Below, piece after piece: positions 1 through 5,565 of a stretch of DNA of 6,064 bases; positions within the stretch are counted from its first letter, which is position 1; the number at the start of each line of letters is the position of its first letter. The notes under the pieces were generated by a model, which saw only the letters and a program-made list of their open reading frames with translations, was not told the origin of the DNA and searched no databases. The DNA is from Pseudomonadota bacterium (lineage in GTDB: Bacteria; Desulfobacterota; Syntrophia; Syntrophales; JADFWA01). The stretch spans positions 1-6,064 of the forward strand of contig JADFWA010000259.1 in NCBI GenBank assembly GCA_015222855.1, written 5' to 3'. The translations under genes were made by a program, and so were the position numbers.

Positions 1-103
1 CTCAATTTCGTTCGAGTTCAAGGAAGGCGAAAATTTTAACCGCAGGAATACATTGAGTATTTTGAGGATTGAAATTTGAGCCTAACGCCGAAATCGAACG
101 AAA
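1..103. repeat. Long imperfect palindromic intergenic repeat
   Basis: Almost the whole stretch can fold into one long interrupted hairpin. Outer arms 6-18 and 91-103 match at 12 of 13 positions. Middle arms 25-36 and 72-83 match at 10 of 12. The tip is a perfect 5-bp stem, AATAC (47-51) with GTATT (57-61), around a 5-base loop. No reading frame of note crosses it and no poly-T tract follows, so it is not a standard terminator. It resembles dispersed extragenic palindromes, but dispersal cannot be tested in one window. It may continue left of position 1. It lies 59 bases upstream of ptsN and could affect the mRNA of that operon. Confidence 0.7.
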
Positions 104-148
104 GGGGGTATTTTGCAAAGGTCTCTGGATGGGCACTAGTTAGTACCT

Positions 149-154
149 GAGGTG
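149..154 (+). promoter_or_regulatory. Shine-Dalgarno site of ptsN
   Basis: GAGGTG lies 8 bases before the ATG at 163. It fixes the ptsN start, and the resulting protein begins like other EIIA-Ntr proteins. The stretch 104-148 between the palindrome and this site shows no convincing promoter. Confidence 0.75.
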
Positions 155-162
155 CAGGTTAT

Positions 163-624
163 ATGAACATTACAGATATGCTCAAAAAAGAATTTGTAAT
201 CGAGGACTTAAAATCGAAGGCCAGGCGGGAGGTTCTTGCCGAATTGTCGGGGATGTTTTCACGGGGTAATATCGAAGTTGATTATGACGCGATGGTTGAG
301 GTATTGCTTGAAAGGGAAAAGCTGGGGAGTACCGGCATAGGTGACGGAATCGCGATACCCCACGGAAAACTCGCCGGTCTTGAAAACCTTATAGTTTCCT
401 TTGGAAGAAGTAAAGATGGAATAAATTTCGACTCAATGGACGGCAAACCTGTCCATATTTTCTTTTTATTGATGGCGCCGGAGAATTCGGCTGGACAGCA
501 CCTGAAAGCGCTGGCAAAAATATCGCGCATGCTTAAAGACGGTTCCTTCAGAACAGAACTCATGGAAGCAGAGTCAACAGAGGTTTTATACAGGGTAATT
601 GCGGAAAAGGATAAAGCGTGTTAA
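163..624 (+). CDS. ptsN: PTS IIA protein, nitrogen-PTS type (EIIA-Ntr)
   Basis: This is a 153-residue single-domain PTS EIIA of the fructose/mannitol superfamily, near the usual PtsN length (about 150-163). Residues 55-70 carry the signature GSTGIGDGIAIPHGKL, where His67 is the expected phospho-acceptor (equivalent to E. coli His73). The second conserved histidine is His113 in the segment MAPENSAGQHLKALAKIS (104-121). There is no fused membrane domain, so the protein should be cytoplasmic and regulatory rather than a sugar transporter. In Proteobacteria PtsN takes phosphate from NPr and adjusts potassium and nitrogen or carbon responses through its phosphorylation state. The start has a good ribosome site. 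The gene is commonly found after rpoN and hpf, which would lie to the left of this window, and rapZ follows as usual. The link to the nitrogen PTS rests on family and neighbourhood; no phosphate donor gene is visible here. Confidence 0.93.
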   Translation: MNITDMLKKEFVIEDLKSKARREVLAELSGMFSRGNIEVDYDAMVEVLLEREKLGSTGIGDGIAIPHGKLAGLENLIVSFGRSKDGINFDSMDGKPVHIFFLLMAPENSAGQHLKALAKISRMLKDGSFRTELMEAESTEVLYRVIAEKDKAC

Positions 625-672
625 AAGCTGTTGACGAAAAGATGATTTGTCCCACCTATTAAGAAACTCTTC

Positions 673-736
673 GCCACAAAGGCACGAAGTTACTAAGATT
701 ATAATATTTTCCTTTGTGCCTTGGTGACTTAGTGGC
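673..736. repeat. Palindromic intergenic repeat (GCCACAAAGGCAC type)
   Basis: Two 25-base arms, 673-697 and 712-736, are inverted copies matching at 19 of 25 positions, separated by a 14-base AT-rich loop (698-711). The arms begin GCCACAAAGGCAC and end with the related GACTTAGTGGC. It begins 49 bases after the ptsN stop. The stem is interrupted and no T-run follows, so Rho-independent termination is not well supported, although a folded transcript could protect the ptsN 3' end. The sequence type looks like a dispersed repeat rather than a gene-specific signal; that is an inference. Confidence 0.7.
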
Positions 737-816
737 TAAATATCCAGGAAGCAAGCGTTCAGTATTAAAATAACAAAAAATATGTAAACCTTTCAGCAAA
801 GAATAAATTCGAACAC

Positions 817-867
817 CGTTATTCGTAATTCGAATATCGAAAATCGGAAAACGATTTGCGAATAACG
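817..867. repeat. Palindromic repeat of ATTCG units upstream of rapZ
   Basis: CGTTATTCGTAATTCG (817-832) and CGATTTGCGAATAACG (852-867) are inverted copies with 14 of 16 matches and a 19-base spacer. The surroundings, about 817-885, are built of degenerate ATTCG/CGAAT units in both orientations, a low-complexity pattern unlike coding sequence. It occupies the place where the rapZ leader and ribosome site would be expected, and a possible TTG codon at 856 lies inside the right arm. Confidence 0.65.
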
Positions 868-894
868 ATTTACGTTTTGCGAATTAATAAATCC

Positions 895-1761
895 ATGAAG
901 GACTTGCGTGTTGTAATAATAACAGGGCTTTCCGGTTCAGGCAAGAGTACGGTGCTCCGGTCGCTGGAAGATATAGGGTTTTTCTGCGTGGATAACCTGC
1001 CCGTTGTTCTCCTCCCCAAGTTTCTGGAAATACAGGCCGGCTCTTCGAGCGAGATATCCAAGGTAGCCTTGGTTATGGATTTGAGGGAGAAATCCTTTCT
1101 GGGGAAATATACAAAAATATTCTCCCGGCTGAAAGAGAAGGGATACGGGATTGAGATATTGTTCCTTGATGCAAGTGATGATGCCCTTTTACGCAGGTTC
1201 AGCGAAACAAGAAGGGTGCACCCACTTTCCGAAATGGGCACCGTCATGGATGGTGTAAATCTGGAAAGGGAAAAGTTATCCGCGCTGAAAGAGATGGCGG
1301 ATAAGGTTATCGAAACTTCGTCCTATAATGTCCATCAGTTAAAGGAGTTTATTCAGAAATATTACCTCTCTCCTTTTACCGTTAAGAGGCTTGTGATTAA
1401 TCTGACCTCATTCGGATATCGTTACGGGCTGCCTCCCGATGCGGATATTGTTTTGGATGTTAGATTCCTCCCCAACCCTTATTTTGTGGAAGATCTAAAA
1501 AATTTCAATGGTAATAACAATAAAGTTAAAAATTATGTCCTGGGATGGAAAGAGAGCAAGACATTTCTTCGAAGATTATTCAGGTTAATGGAGTATCTAA
1601 TGCCTCTCTATGAAAAGGAAGGGAAGGCAAACATCAATATCGCTCTTGGATGCACCGGTGGAAAACATAGATCCGTTGTGATGCTGAACCGGTTGGGGAA
1701 GTATTTTTCAGGTAAGGATTATCCGGTAAATATAAAACACAGGGATATTGAAAGAAGTTGA
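895..1761 (+). CDS. rapZ: RapZ/YvcJ family nucleotide-binding protein, RNase adapter
   Basis: The 288-residue protein has a Walker A loop, GLSGSGKST, at residues 11-19, and a later conserved acidic segment, VMDLREKSF. The C-terminal half has the family hallmarks [26 protein letters not shown] and [12 protein letters not shown]. In E. coli RapZ (284 residues) the C-terminal domain binds the small RNAs GlmY and GlmZ and presents GlmZ to RNase E, controlling glucosamine-6-phosphate synthase. Whether that circuit exists here is unknown, because GlmY/GlmZ are mostly enterobacterial; many relatives are known only as GTP/ATP-binding proteins. I chose the ATG at 895 because it places the Walker loop at the usual distance from the N-terminus. 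A TTG at 856 would add 13 residues ([13 protein letters not shown]) that come from the palindromic repeat. Neither start has a Shine-Dalgarno. The stop is followed directly by another palindrome. Confidence 0.93.
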   Translation: MKDLRVVIITGLSGSGKSTVLRSLEDIGFFCVDNLPVVLLPKFLEIQAGSSSEISKVALVMDLREKSFLGKYTKIFSRLKEKGYGIEILFLDASDDALLRRFSETRRVHPLSEMGTVMDGVNLEREKLSALKEMADKVIETSSYNVHQLKEFIQKYYLSPFTVKRLVINLTSFGYRYGLPPDADIVLDVRFLPNPYFVEDLKNFNGNNNKVKNYVLGWKESKTFLRRLFRLMEYLMPLYEKEGKANINIALGCTGGKHRSVVMLNRLGKYFSGKDYPVNIKHRDIERS

Positions 1762-1827
1762 GTTGGTTTCATTAGTTTGATTGGTTTTATTAGTTTTAAC
1801 CAATGTAACTAATTGAACTAACCAACT
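1761..1827. repeat. Imperfect palindrome between convergent genes
   Basis: The left arm 1761-1784 starts AGTTGGTTTCATTAGTTTG. The right arm 1800-1827 ends ACTAACCAACT and is its inverted copy once small gaps are allowed. Further TTAG/CTAA units run to about 1840, so the repeat touches the last base of the rapZ stop codon and reaches the region of the stop codon of the opposing peptidase gene (1838-1840). A fold here could end transcripts or protect 3' ends on both strands, but the stem is AT-rich with no clear T-run, so a terminator call is uncertain. Confidence 0.6.
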
Positions 1828-1837
1828 AACTAATCAA

Positions 1838-3211
1838 TTAACGAGTTTTGTAGTTTGAAACTGCCGCCAGTTTTCCCTCCACATTATCTTTTATCCAGTG
1901 AGGGTCCCACCATTCCCGGGGATCCACAAATCTGCCCCCAACCAGTATGCTGAAATGCAGGTGATCTCCCCCGGCGAGGCCTGACGTGTCACTATGTCCT
2001 ATCAATTCACCTTTTGCCACCGTCTGTCCTTCCTTGACCTTTATCATTCCCAGATGGGCGTAAAGACTGAACAGGCCAAGACCGTGGTCTATTATTACAG
2101 TATCGCCGTAAATCCCGATATAACCGGCAAAAACCACCTTTCCACTGTTCGATGCCTCGATAGGAGCGTTCTTCACAGAAGCAAGGTCTATCCCCATGTG
2201 GATACTCTTGCTTACTGCATTGCCTTTATAATAATAGGTTCTCCTGTCTCCGAACCCGGCTGTTGTGGCGGCATTTTTCATTCTGAGGAAGGGGCCCTGC
2301 CAGAGCTGCTTCTCCTCTGATTTTTTACAGATCGACTGAATTGTATCGAAATTATCTTCCCGTGTTTGCTTGTTTACATGTTGAAAAGCCTTCAACAGCG
2401 TCATTTCACGTAAGTCGGCGTTTTGCCGTTGAAACTCAGGCATTTTCCGTTCCAGAAAGCTGTCGGTAATCTTTATGGTATCGGCTCTAAATTTTTTGTT
2501 TCTCACGTAGCATGGAATGGTGGTTAATGATTCATTTCCGGCCCTGTCACTGACAACGATTCCTATCCTGGCGCTTTCCCTCTTTGTATCAACGGGAAGC
2601 GCAAAGTAGGCTATGTAGCAGGGTTTGCCGCCAATGGTGATCGGATATGCCGTGGAAAAATCATCTCCGACGTTAACACCGCTTTTGACAACCTCTTCAG
2701 ATACATTATAAATGGTAACGCATGAACCGCCTGGATTGATATTATGAGCGGAACTCAGCAGGTAAATCCTTGGCAGGGTTATATCTATGATCACCTTGAT
2801 ATTAAGGGTGGCGCTGTTTTTACGAAGTGAATGGTCAACCGCCGATATACTGATCCGGGCCTCTCCATCGCGCAGCTTCAGGTTTTTGGGATTTACTTCG
2901 ATACTGAAGGTCTCTTCTTTTATTCCCTTTACGGGATAATCTTCAGAATAAAGGACGTGCTCTTTCCCATCCTGGGAGATTGTTACCAGGATTTCCCTGA
3001 GGCCCCTCTTTTTGTCTGTGGCGGTAATATCAATTATTTTTTCCCTGCCGATTATATCGATGGTTTCACTCAATTTCAGGACAGGCTTTTCACCCTCATA
3101 ATATGTGCTGAAAAACCAGAAACATCCGCCGACCAAAAGCATTCCAAGCAGAATAATCAGGTATTGTGTAAATTTGTTTATCGAATGTTTTTTCTTATGA
3201 GTTATCTCCAC
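1838..3211 (-). CDS. Membrane-anchored M23 (LytM-type) metallopeptidase
   Basis: This is a 457-residue protein. Residues 1-16 are short and lysine-rich, and 17-34 form one hydrophobic segment, so it is probably tethered in the inner membrane with its bulk in the periplasm. Residues about 42-140 and 144-238 look like two beta-rich, Ig-like domains (SAVDHSLRKNSATLNIKV; VVSDRAGNES). A helical linker covers about 243-305. The M23 domain spans about 330-430. Its catalytic set is complete: His338 and Asp342 in HMGID, His386 in YAHLG, and His417 and His419 in HLHF; His338, Asp342 and His419 should bind zinc. It is therefore probably an active peptidoglycan endopeptidase rather than an inactive amidase activator of the EnvC/NlpD kind. 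The start is GTG, supported by AAGGAG with a 5-base spacing. The gene stands alone, convergent with rapZ and divergent from the exporter gene. Its exact substrate bond is unknown. Confidence 0.9.
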   Translation of the reverse strand: MEITHKKKHSINKFTQYLIILLGMLLVGGCFWFFSTYYEGEKPVLKLSETIDIIGREKIIDITATDKKRGLREILVTISQDGKEHVLYSEDYPVKGIKEETFSIEVNPKNLKLRDGEARISISAVDHSLRKNSATLNIKVIIDITLPRIYLLSSAHNINPGGSCVTIYNVSEEVVKSGVNVGDDFSTAYPITIGGKPCYIAYFALPVDTKRESARIGIVVSDRAGNESLTTIPCYVRNKKFRADTIKITDSFLERKMPEFQRQNADLREMTLLKAFQHVNKQTREDNFDTIQSICKKSEEKQLWQGPFLRMKNAATTAGFGDRRTYYYKGNAVSKSIHMGIDLASVKNAPIEASNSGKVVFAGYIGIYGDTVIIDHGLGLFSLYAHLGMIKVKEGQTVAKGELIGHSDTSGLAGGDHLHFSILVGGRFVDPREWWDPHWIKDNVEGKLAAVSNYKTR

Positions 3212-3216
3212 GGTTT

Positions 3217-3222
3217 CTCCTT
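3217..3222 (-). promoter_or_regulatory. Shine-Dalgarno site fixing the GTG start of the M23 gene
   Basis: Read on the minus strand, AAGGAG stands 5 bases before the GTG at 3211-3209. This supports a GTG start, which places the lysine-rich segment before the membrane helix as expected for a signal anchor. Confidence 0.75.
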
Positions 3223-3231
3223 ATTGGTTTA

Positions 3232-3258
3232 CAGGGATCAGGGGTCAGCAGTCAGGTT
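3232..3258. repeat. Short degenerate CAGGG/GTCAG tandem repeat
   Basis: The stretch consists of near-repeats of a 7-8 base unit (CAGGGAT, CAGGGG, TCAGCAG, TCAGG). It lies just upstream of the ribosome site of the M23 gene, inside its leader. It is short and degenerate, so chance is possible. Confidence 0.35.
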
Positions 3259-3314
3259 AGGAATTTCACTGGTTTCCCTTACTAATAATTATTCATATAT
3301 TTTGCAAGCTCAAA

Positions 3315-3460
3315 TATCCCCAAAATAGACATTGACCCTTCCAACACAGTAGGATAGGCGTCCCGCCTGTCCATAATGGTGAATTGCTTAGACAGCCGAG
3401 ACGGCTGTCCTACGGGATGGGTAGGACAGTCTTTATTCTCAATGTCTATTTTAGGGAATA
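3315..3460. repeat. MITE-like composite with terminal inverted repeats
   Basis: The ends are inverted copies. TCAATGTCTATTTT at 3439-3452 is matched perfectly by the reverse complement of 3322-3335, and similarity continues outward (GGGGATA on one side, AGGGAATA on the other, to about 3315 and 3460). The roughly 146-base interior encodes no transposase and contains the double-hairpin element at 3349-3413 plus a further GTAGGACAG at 3421-3429. Size, end symmetry and lack of coding content fit a small non-autonomous mobile element or a nested pair of repeats. I see no certain target-site duplication. Confidence 0.55.
3349..3413. repeat. Double-hairpin element with GTAGGA/TCCTAC ends (copy 1)
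   Basis: Outer arms GTAGGA (3349-3354) and TCCTAC (3408-3413) are exact inverted copies. Inside are two adjacent GC-rich hairpins: GGATAGGC (3352-3359) with GCCTGTCC (3365-3372), one mismatch that would be a G-U pair in RNA, and GACAGCCG (3391-3398) with CGGCTGTC (3402-3409), perfect with a 3-base loop. The outer arms overlap the inner stems by a few bases, so the two folds partly compete. The same plan recurs at 5566-5621. Confidence 0.7.
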
Positions 3461-3470
3461 TGGGTGGCAT

Positions 3471-3512
3471 GGGCAAACCATGTGCCGGACTTTGATCCGG
3501 TATTGTTTGTCC
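3471..3512. repeat. Nested hairpin beside the composite repeat
   Basis: GGGCAAAC (3471-3478) pairs with GTTTGTCC (3505-3512) at 7 of 8 positions, enclosing a perfect CCGGA/TCCGG stem (3485-3489, 3496-3500). An alternative fold uses GGCATGG (3466-3472) with the CATGTGCC segment. The preceding 9-mer GGGTGGCAT (3462-3470) also occurs at 5569-5577 in the second double-hairpin element, so this may be a decayed relative. No T-run follows. Confidence 0.45.
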
Positions 3513-3527
3513 GTGATCCTTAACTTC

Positions 3528-3556
3528 TTGACCTTGTATATTAGAATTGTTATATC
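3528..3556 (+). promoter_or_regulatory. Possible sigma-70 promoter of the LysE-type gene
   Basis: TTGACC (3528-3533) matches the -35 consensus at 5 of 6 positions. After 17 bases, TATATC (3551-3556) matches the -10 at 4 of 6. The -10 is overlapped by an inverted repeat, ATTAGA (3540-3545) and TCTAAT (3555-3560) with a 9-base spacer, which could be an operator. LysE-type exporter genes often have an adjacent LysR-type regulator gene, but none is visible here. The call rests on sequence likeness only. Confidence 0.35.
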
Positions 3557-3572
3557 TAATCGCAAAGGTGCG

Positions 3573-3596
3573 GGGCTAAAGGCAAAGGGCTAAAGG
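3573..3596 (+). repeat. Two direct copies of GGGCTAAAGG in the exporter leader
   Basis: GGGCTAAAGG occurs at 3573-3582 and again at 3587-3596, separated by CAAA. The second copy supplies the only AAGG-like ribosome site (3593-3596) for the ATG at 3606. Related sequence forms the left arm of the palindrome at 4246-4311 and appears at the 3' end of coaBC, so this looks like a half copy of one repeat family. Confidence 0.6.
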
Positions 3597-3605
3597 TTCA
3601 GGTGT

Positions 3606-4238
3606 ATGGAAAAATTGACAGCCATATTTATATCCTCATTTGTCATCGCCATGTCAGGCGCGATGATGCCCGGACCTGTACTGACGGTAACCATTAGTGA
3701 AAGTACAAGAAGGGGTTTTATGGCCGGTCCTATGATAGTTCTTGGCCATGGTATCCTCGAAGTATCCCTGCTTGTGCTCCTTGTTCTGGGTTTTGCAGAT
3801 TTGATCAATAATCCCAAGTTCCTGGGAGTCGTCGGAATAGCGGGTGGCATCGTTCTGCTCTGGTTATCCTTCGGCATGTTGAAAGGAATAAGACAACTGA
3901 GACTTGACCTTACCCCAGGAAAAAACGCCTGGGGAGGTCCTGTAATAGCAGGCATCCTGACCAGCCTGGCAAACCCGTATTGGATAATATGGTGGGCAAC
4001 GATCGGGCTCGGCTATGTTATTATTTCGATGAAATTTGGTTTTATCGGTTTGGCAGTTTTCTTTACAGGGCACATACTGGCAGATCTTATGTGGTACAGT
4101 ATCATATCGCTGCTCGTTTCACGGGGGAAGAAATATATAAGCGCCAAAATATACCGGGGAGTTATCGGTACCTGCGCCGTTGCGCTTATCTTTTTCGGTA
4201 TATATTTTGGGGTGTCGGGAATAAAGTGTTTTATATGA
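3606..4238 (+). CDS. LysE/RhtB family small-molecule exporter
   Basis: This 210-residue, very hydrophobic protein has about six membrane helices (roughly 3-29, 40-64, 70-92, 112-138, 144-172 and 185-206), which is the normal size and topology of the LysE/RhtB family. Family marks are SGAMMPGP in the first helix (Pro22-Gly-Pro24), the GFMAGPMIVLGHG segment at 37-49, NP (Asn123-Pro124) in LANPYWIIWW, and GHILADLMWY at 155-164. Characterised members export lysine/arginine, homoserine/threonine or cysteine-type amino acids using the proton gradient; the substrate here cannot be told from sequence. The ATG at 3606 has only a weak AAGG about 9 bases upstream, inside a repeat. It precedes coaBC on the same strand by 91 bases, so the two may be cotranscribed, but their functions are not obviously linked. 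Confidence 0.88.
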   Translation: MEKLTAIFISSFVIAMSGAMMPGPVLTVTISESTRRGFMAGPMIVLGHGILEVSLLVLLVLGFADLINNPKFLGVVGIAGGIVLLWLSFGMLKGIRQLRLDLTPGKNAWGGPVIAGILTSLANPYWIIWWATIGLGYVIISMKFGFIGLAVFFTGHILADLMWYSIISLLVSRGKKYISAKIYRGVIGTCAVALIFFGIYFGVSGIKCFI

Positions 4239-4245
4239 ACGGCTA

Positions 4246-4311
4246 AAGGCATAAGGCTAAGGGCTAAAAGGTTTCTTCCCTTTGCCTTTTGCCCTGTGCC
4301 TTGCGCCTCTT
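4246..4311. repeat. Palindromic repeat between exporter gene and coaBC
   Basis: The left arm 4246-4271 consists of AAGGC/GGCTAA units and the right arm 4285-4311 of the complementary CCTTTTGCCC/GTGCCTTG units, with a 13-base loop. Pairing is good but interrupted. The repeat fills most of the 91-base gap. Its right arm ends 5 bases before the coaBC ribosome site, so a fold could separate exporter and coaBC expression or influence coaBC translation. There is no T-run. It is the full palindromic form of the GGGCTAAAGG family also found at 3573-3596. Confidence 0.65.
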
Positions 4312-4316
4312 ATATA

Positions 4317-4322
4317 AAGGAG
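4317..4322 (+). promoter_or_regulatory. Shine-Dalgarno site of coaBC
   Basis: AAGGAG lies 7 bases before the ATG at 4330, close to ideal spacing, and fixes the coaBC start. Confidence 0.85.
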
Positions 4323-4329
4323 ACATAAG

Positions 4330-5547
4330 ATGCTGAAGGGTAAAAAAATCGTTCTCGGAATAACGGGGGGAATTGCCGCTTATAAATCCGCGGAGCTGAC
4401 AAGAGAGTTTGTAAAAAGGGGCGCCGATGTAAAGGTTATCATGACCGGAAACGCGACAGAATTCATAGCTCCCCTCACACTGCAAACCCTTTCGGGGAAT
4501 CCCGTTTATATGGATATGTTTTTGCCGGCAGATAAGTCGGAAATAAGCCACATATCTCTCGCCGATGAAGCGGATATATTGATTATCGCTCCCGCAACCG
4601 CCAATATCATCGGGAAGATCGCATCCGGCCTGGCGGATGACCTGCTTTCAACGACCGTTATGGCCACAAATGCCCCTGTTCTTATCTGTCCCGCCATGAA
4701 TACAAATATGTACACCAATGATATCGTGAAGCAGAACATAAGTAAACTGGCCTCAAAAAACTATTTCTTTATTGAACCAGGTCATGGTGAACTGGCCTGC
4801 GGGACAGAAGGACCCGGAAGGCTCCCTCCACTGGAAGATATAGTGGAAGAAGTTGAGTCGATTCTGACGAAAAGCGATTTGGCCGGTGAGAAGATACTGA
4901 TCACTGCAGGACCTACACAGGAACCGTTTGACCCGGTAAGGTATATAACCAATTATTCTTCAGGAAAAATGGGTTATGCCCTGGCAACAATGGCGAGGAG
5001 AAGAGGGGCTGAGGTTACGTTGATCAGCGGTCCTACGTCACTGCCGGAACCCTTCGGCGTAAAATTTCTCCAGGTGTCGAGTACCATAGAGATGAGAAAT
5101 GCGGTAATGAACAATATGGAGGATTCAACGATCATCATAAAGGCGGCGGCTGTGGCCGACTTTCGTCCTGCTGCTATCTCCGATGATAAAATAAAGAAGG
5201 GAGATGGTTCACTGAGTGTCCGTCTTGAGAGAAACCCCGATATCATATCAGAGGTTGGAAAGATGAAGGGGGATCGTATCCTGGTCGGGTTTGCCGTAGA
5301 GACGGAGAACCTTATTGAAAATGCCCGTGGCAAGATGACTGAAAAGAATATGGATATCATAGTGGCAAACGACGTAACCCAGGATGGCGCCGGATTCCGG
5401 ACTGACACAAACATAGTAAAAATTCTCGACAGGAAAGGGGGGGTAGAGGAAGTGCCCCTTCTGGATAAAATAGAGGTGGCAGAGAGGATACTGGACAGGA
5501 TTAAGGCGATGAAAGATAAAGGGCTAAAACAAAAGTCTGAAGGTTGA
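4330..5547 (+). CDS. coaBC: Bifunctional phosphopantothenoylcysteine decarboxylase / phosphopantothenate-cysteine ligase
   Basis: This 405-residue protein matches the length of E. coli Dfp (406). It performs two consecutive CoA-pathway steps in the cytoplasm: CTP-dependent joining of cysteine to 4'-phosphopantothenate, then FMN-dependent decarboxylation to 4'-phosphopantetheine. The CoaC domain (about 1-180) opens with [11 protein letters not shown], has catalytic His74 in EISHISLA, Asn124 in PAMNTNM, and Cys157 in GELACG, matching E. coli His75, Asn125 and Cys158. The CoaB domain (about 187-395) has [25 protein letters not shown] with Asn208, AAAVADFRP (272-280) and the KIKK segment (287-290) with the catalytic lysine, matching E. 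coli Asn210 and Lys289. All key residues are present, so it should be active. Both the start and ribosome site are strong. The last ten or so residues ([11 protein letters not shown]) come from DNA resembling the GGGCTAAAGG repeat and are probably not part of the conserved fold. A run of seven G at 5437-5443 is read in frame. Confidence 0.97.
   Translation: MLKGKKIVLGITGGIAAYKSAELTREFVKRGADVKVIMTGNATEFIAPLTLQTLSGNPVYMDMFLPADKSEISHISLADEADILIIAPATANIIGKIASGLADDLLSTTVMATNAPVLICPAMNTNMYTNDIVKQNISKLASKNYFFIEPGHGELACGTEGPGRLPPLEDIVEEVESILTKSDLAGEKILITAGPTQEPFDPVRYITNYSSGKMGYALATMARRRGAEVTLISGPTSLPEPFGVKFLQVSSTIEMRNAVMNNMEDSTIIIKAAAVADFRPAAISDDKIKKGDGSLSVRLERNPDIISEVGKMKGDRILVGFAVETENLIENARGKMTEKNMDIIVANDVTQDGAGFRTDTNIVKILDRKGGVEEVPLLDKIEVAERILDRIKAMKDKGLKQKSEG
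5519..5547 (+). repeat. GGGCTAAA-type repeat overlapping the coaBC 3' end
   Basis: The end of coaBC reads AAGGGCTAAAAC and then GAAGGTTGA. This is close to the exporter leader, which has AAGGGCTAAAGGTTCA at 3585-3600. The similarity suggests a repeat fragment that has been read through to supply the last codons and the TGA stop. It is short, so chance similarity is not excluded. Confidence 0.4.
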
Positions 5548-5565
5548 ATTATTCGCTAACCCGCA

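Larger units (their letters stand above)
3212..3605. other. Divergent intergenic region rich in repeats
   Basis: This 394-base gap separates the M23 peptidase gene (-) from the LysE-type gene (+) and must hold both leaders. In order it contains the M23 ribosome site, a short CAGGG repeat, an AT-rich stretch (about 3271-3310) that is the likeliest place for the M23 promoter, the inverted-repeat composite at 3315-3460, a hairpin at 3471-3512, a possible sigma-70 promoter for the exporter at 3528-3556, and two GGGCTAAAGG copies at 3573-3596. Small open frames crossing it are built of these repeats and do not look like genes. Confidence 0.7.

Noticed and set aside
625..894. Small gene or riboswitch in the ptsN-rapZ spacer
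   Set aside because: No frame with a ribosome site and no known riboswitch core was seen; the sequence is explained by two palindromic repeats and AT-rich filler.
1994..2320. A 108-codon open frame on the plus strand
   Set aside because: It is antisense to the catalytic M23 domain, where HMGID and HLHF lie on the minus strand; there is no family likeness.
3120..3130. Lipoprotein signal (VGGC at residues 27-30) in the M23 protein
   Set aside because: Gly at -2 fits the lipobox poorly and hydrophobic residues continue after Cys30, so a plain membrane anchor is more likely; lipidation is not excluded.
2831..3328. A 165-codon open frame on the plus strand
   Set aside because: It is antisense to the N-terminal half of the M23 gene, which has a clear ribosome site, a signal anchor and family domains. 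The antisense product shows no recognisable fold and runs into repeat DNA.
3282..3476. A 64-codon open frame on the minus strand
   Set aside because: It is made of the terminal inverted repeats and hairpins of the intergenic composite and has no coding signature.
3315..3600. CRISPR array
   Set aside because: The repeats are inverted and of unequal spacing, with no regular direct repeats and spacers.
3980..4252. Overlapping open frames on both strands at the end of the exporter gene
   Set aside because: They are shadows of the LysE-type frame, which alone shows membrane helices and family motifs.
4974..5414. A 146-codon open frame on the minus strand
   Set aside because: It is antisense to the CoaB domain with its conserved motifs; its serine-rich product looks like an out-of-frame translation.
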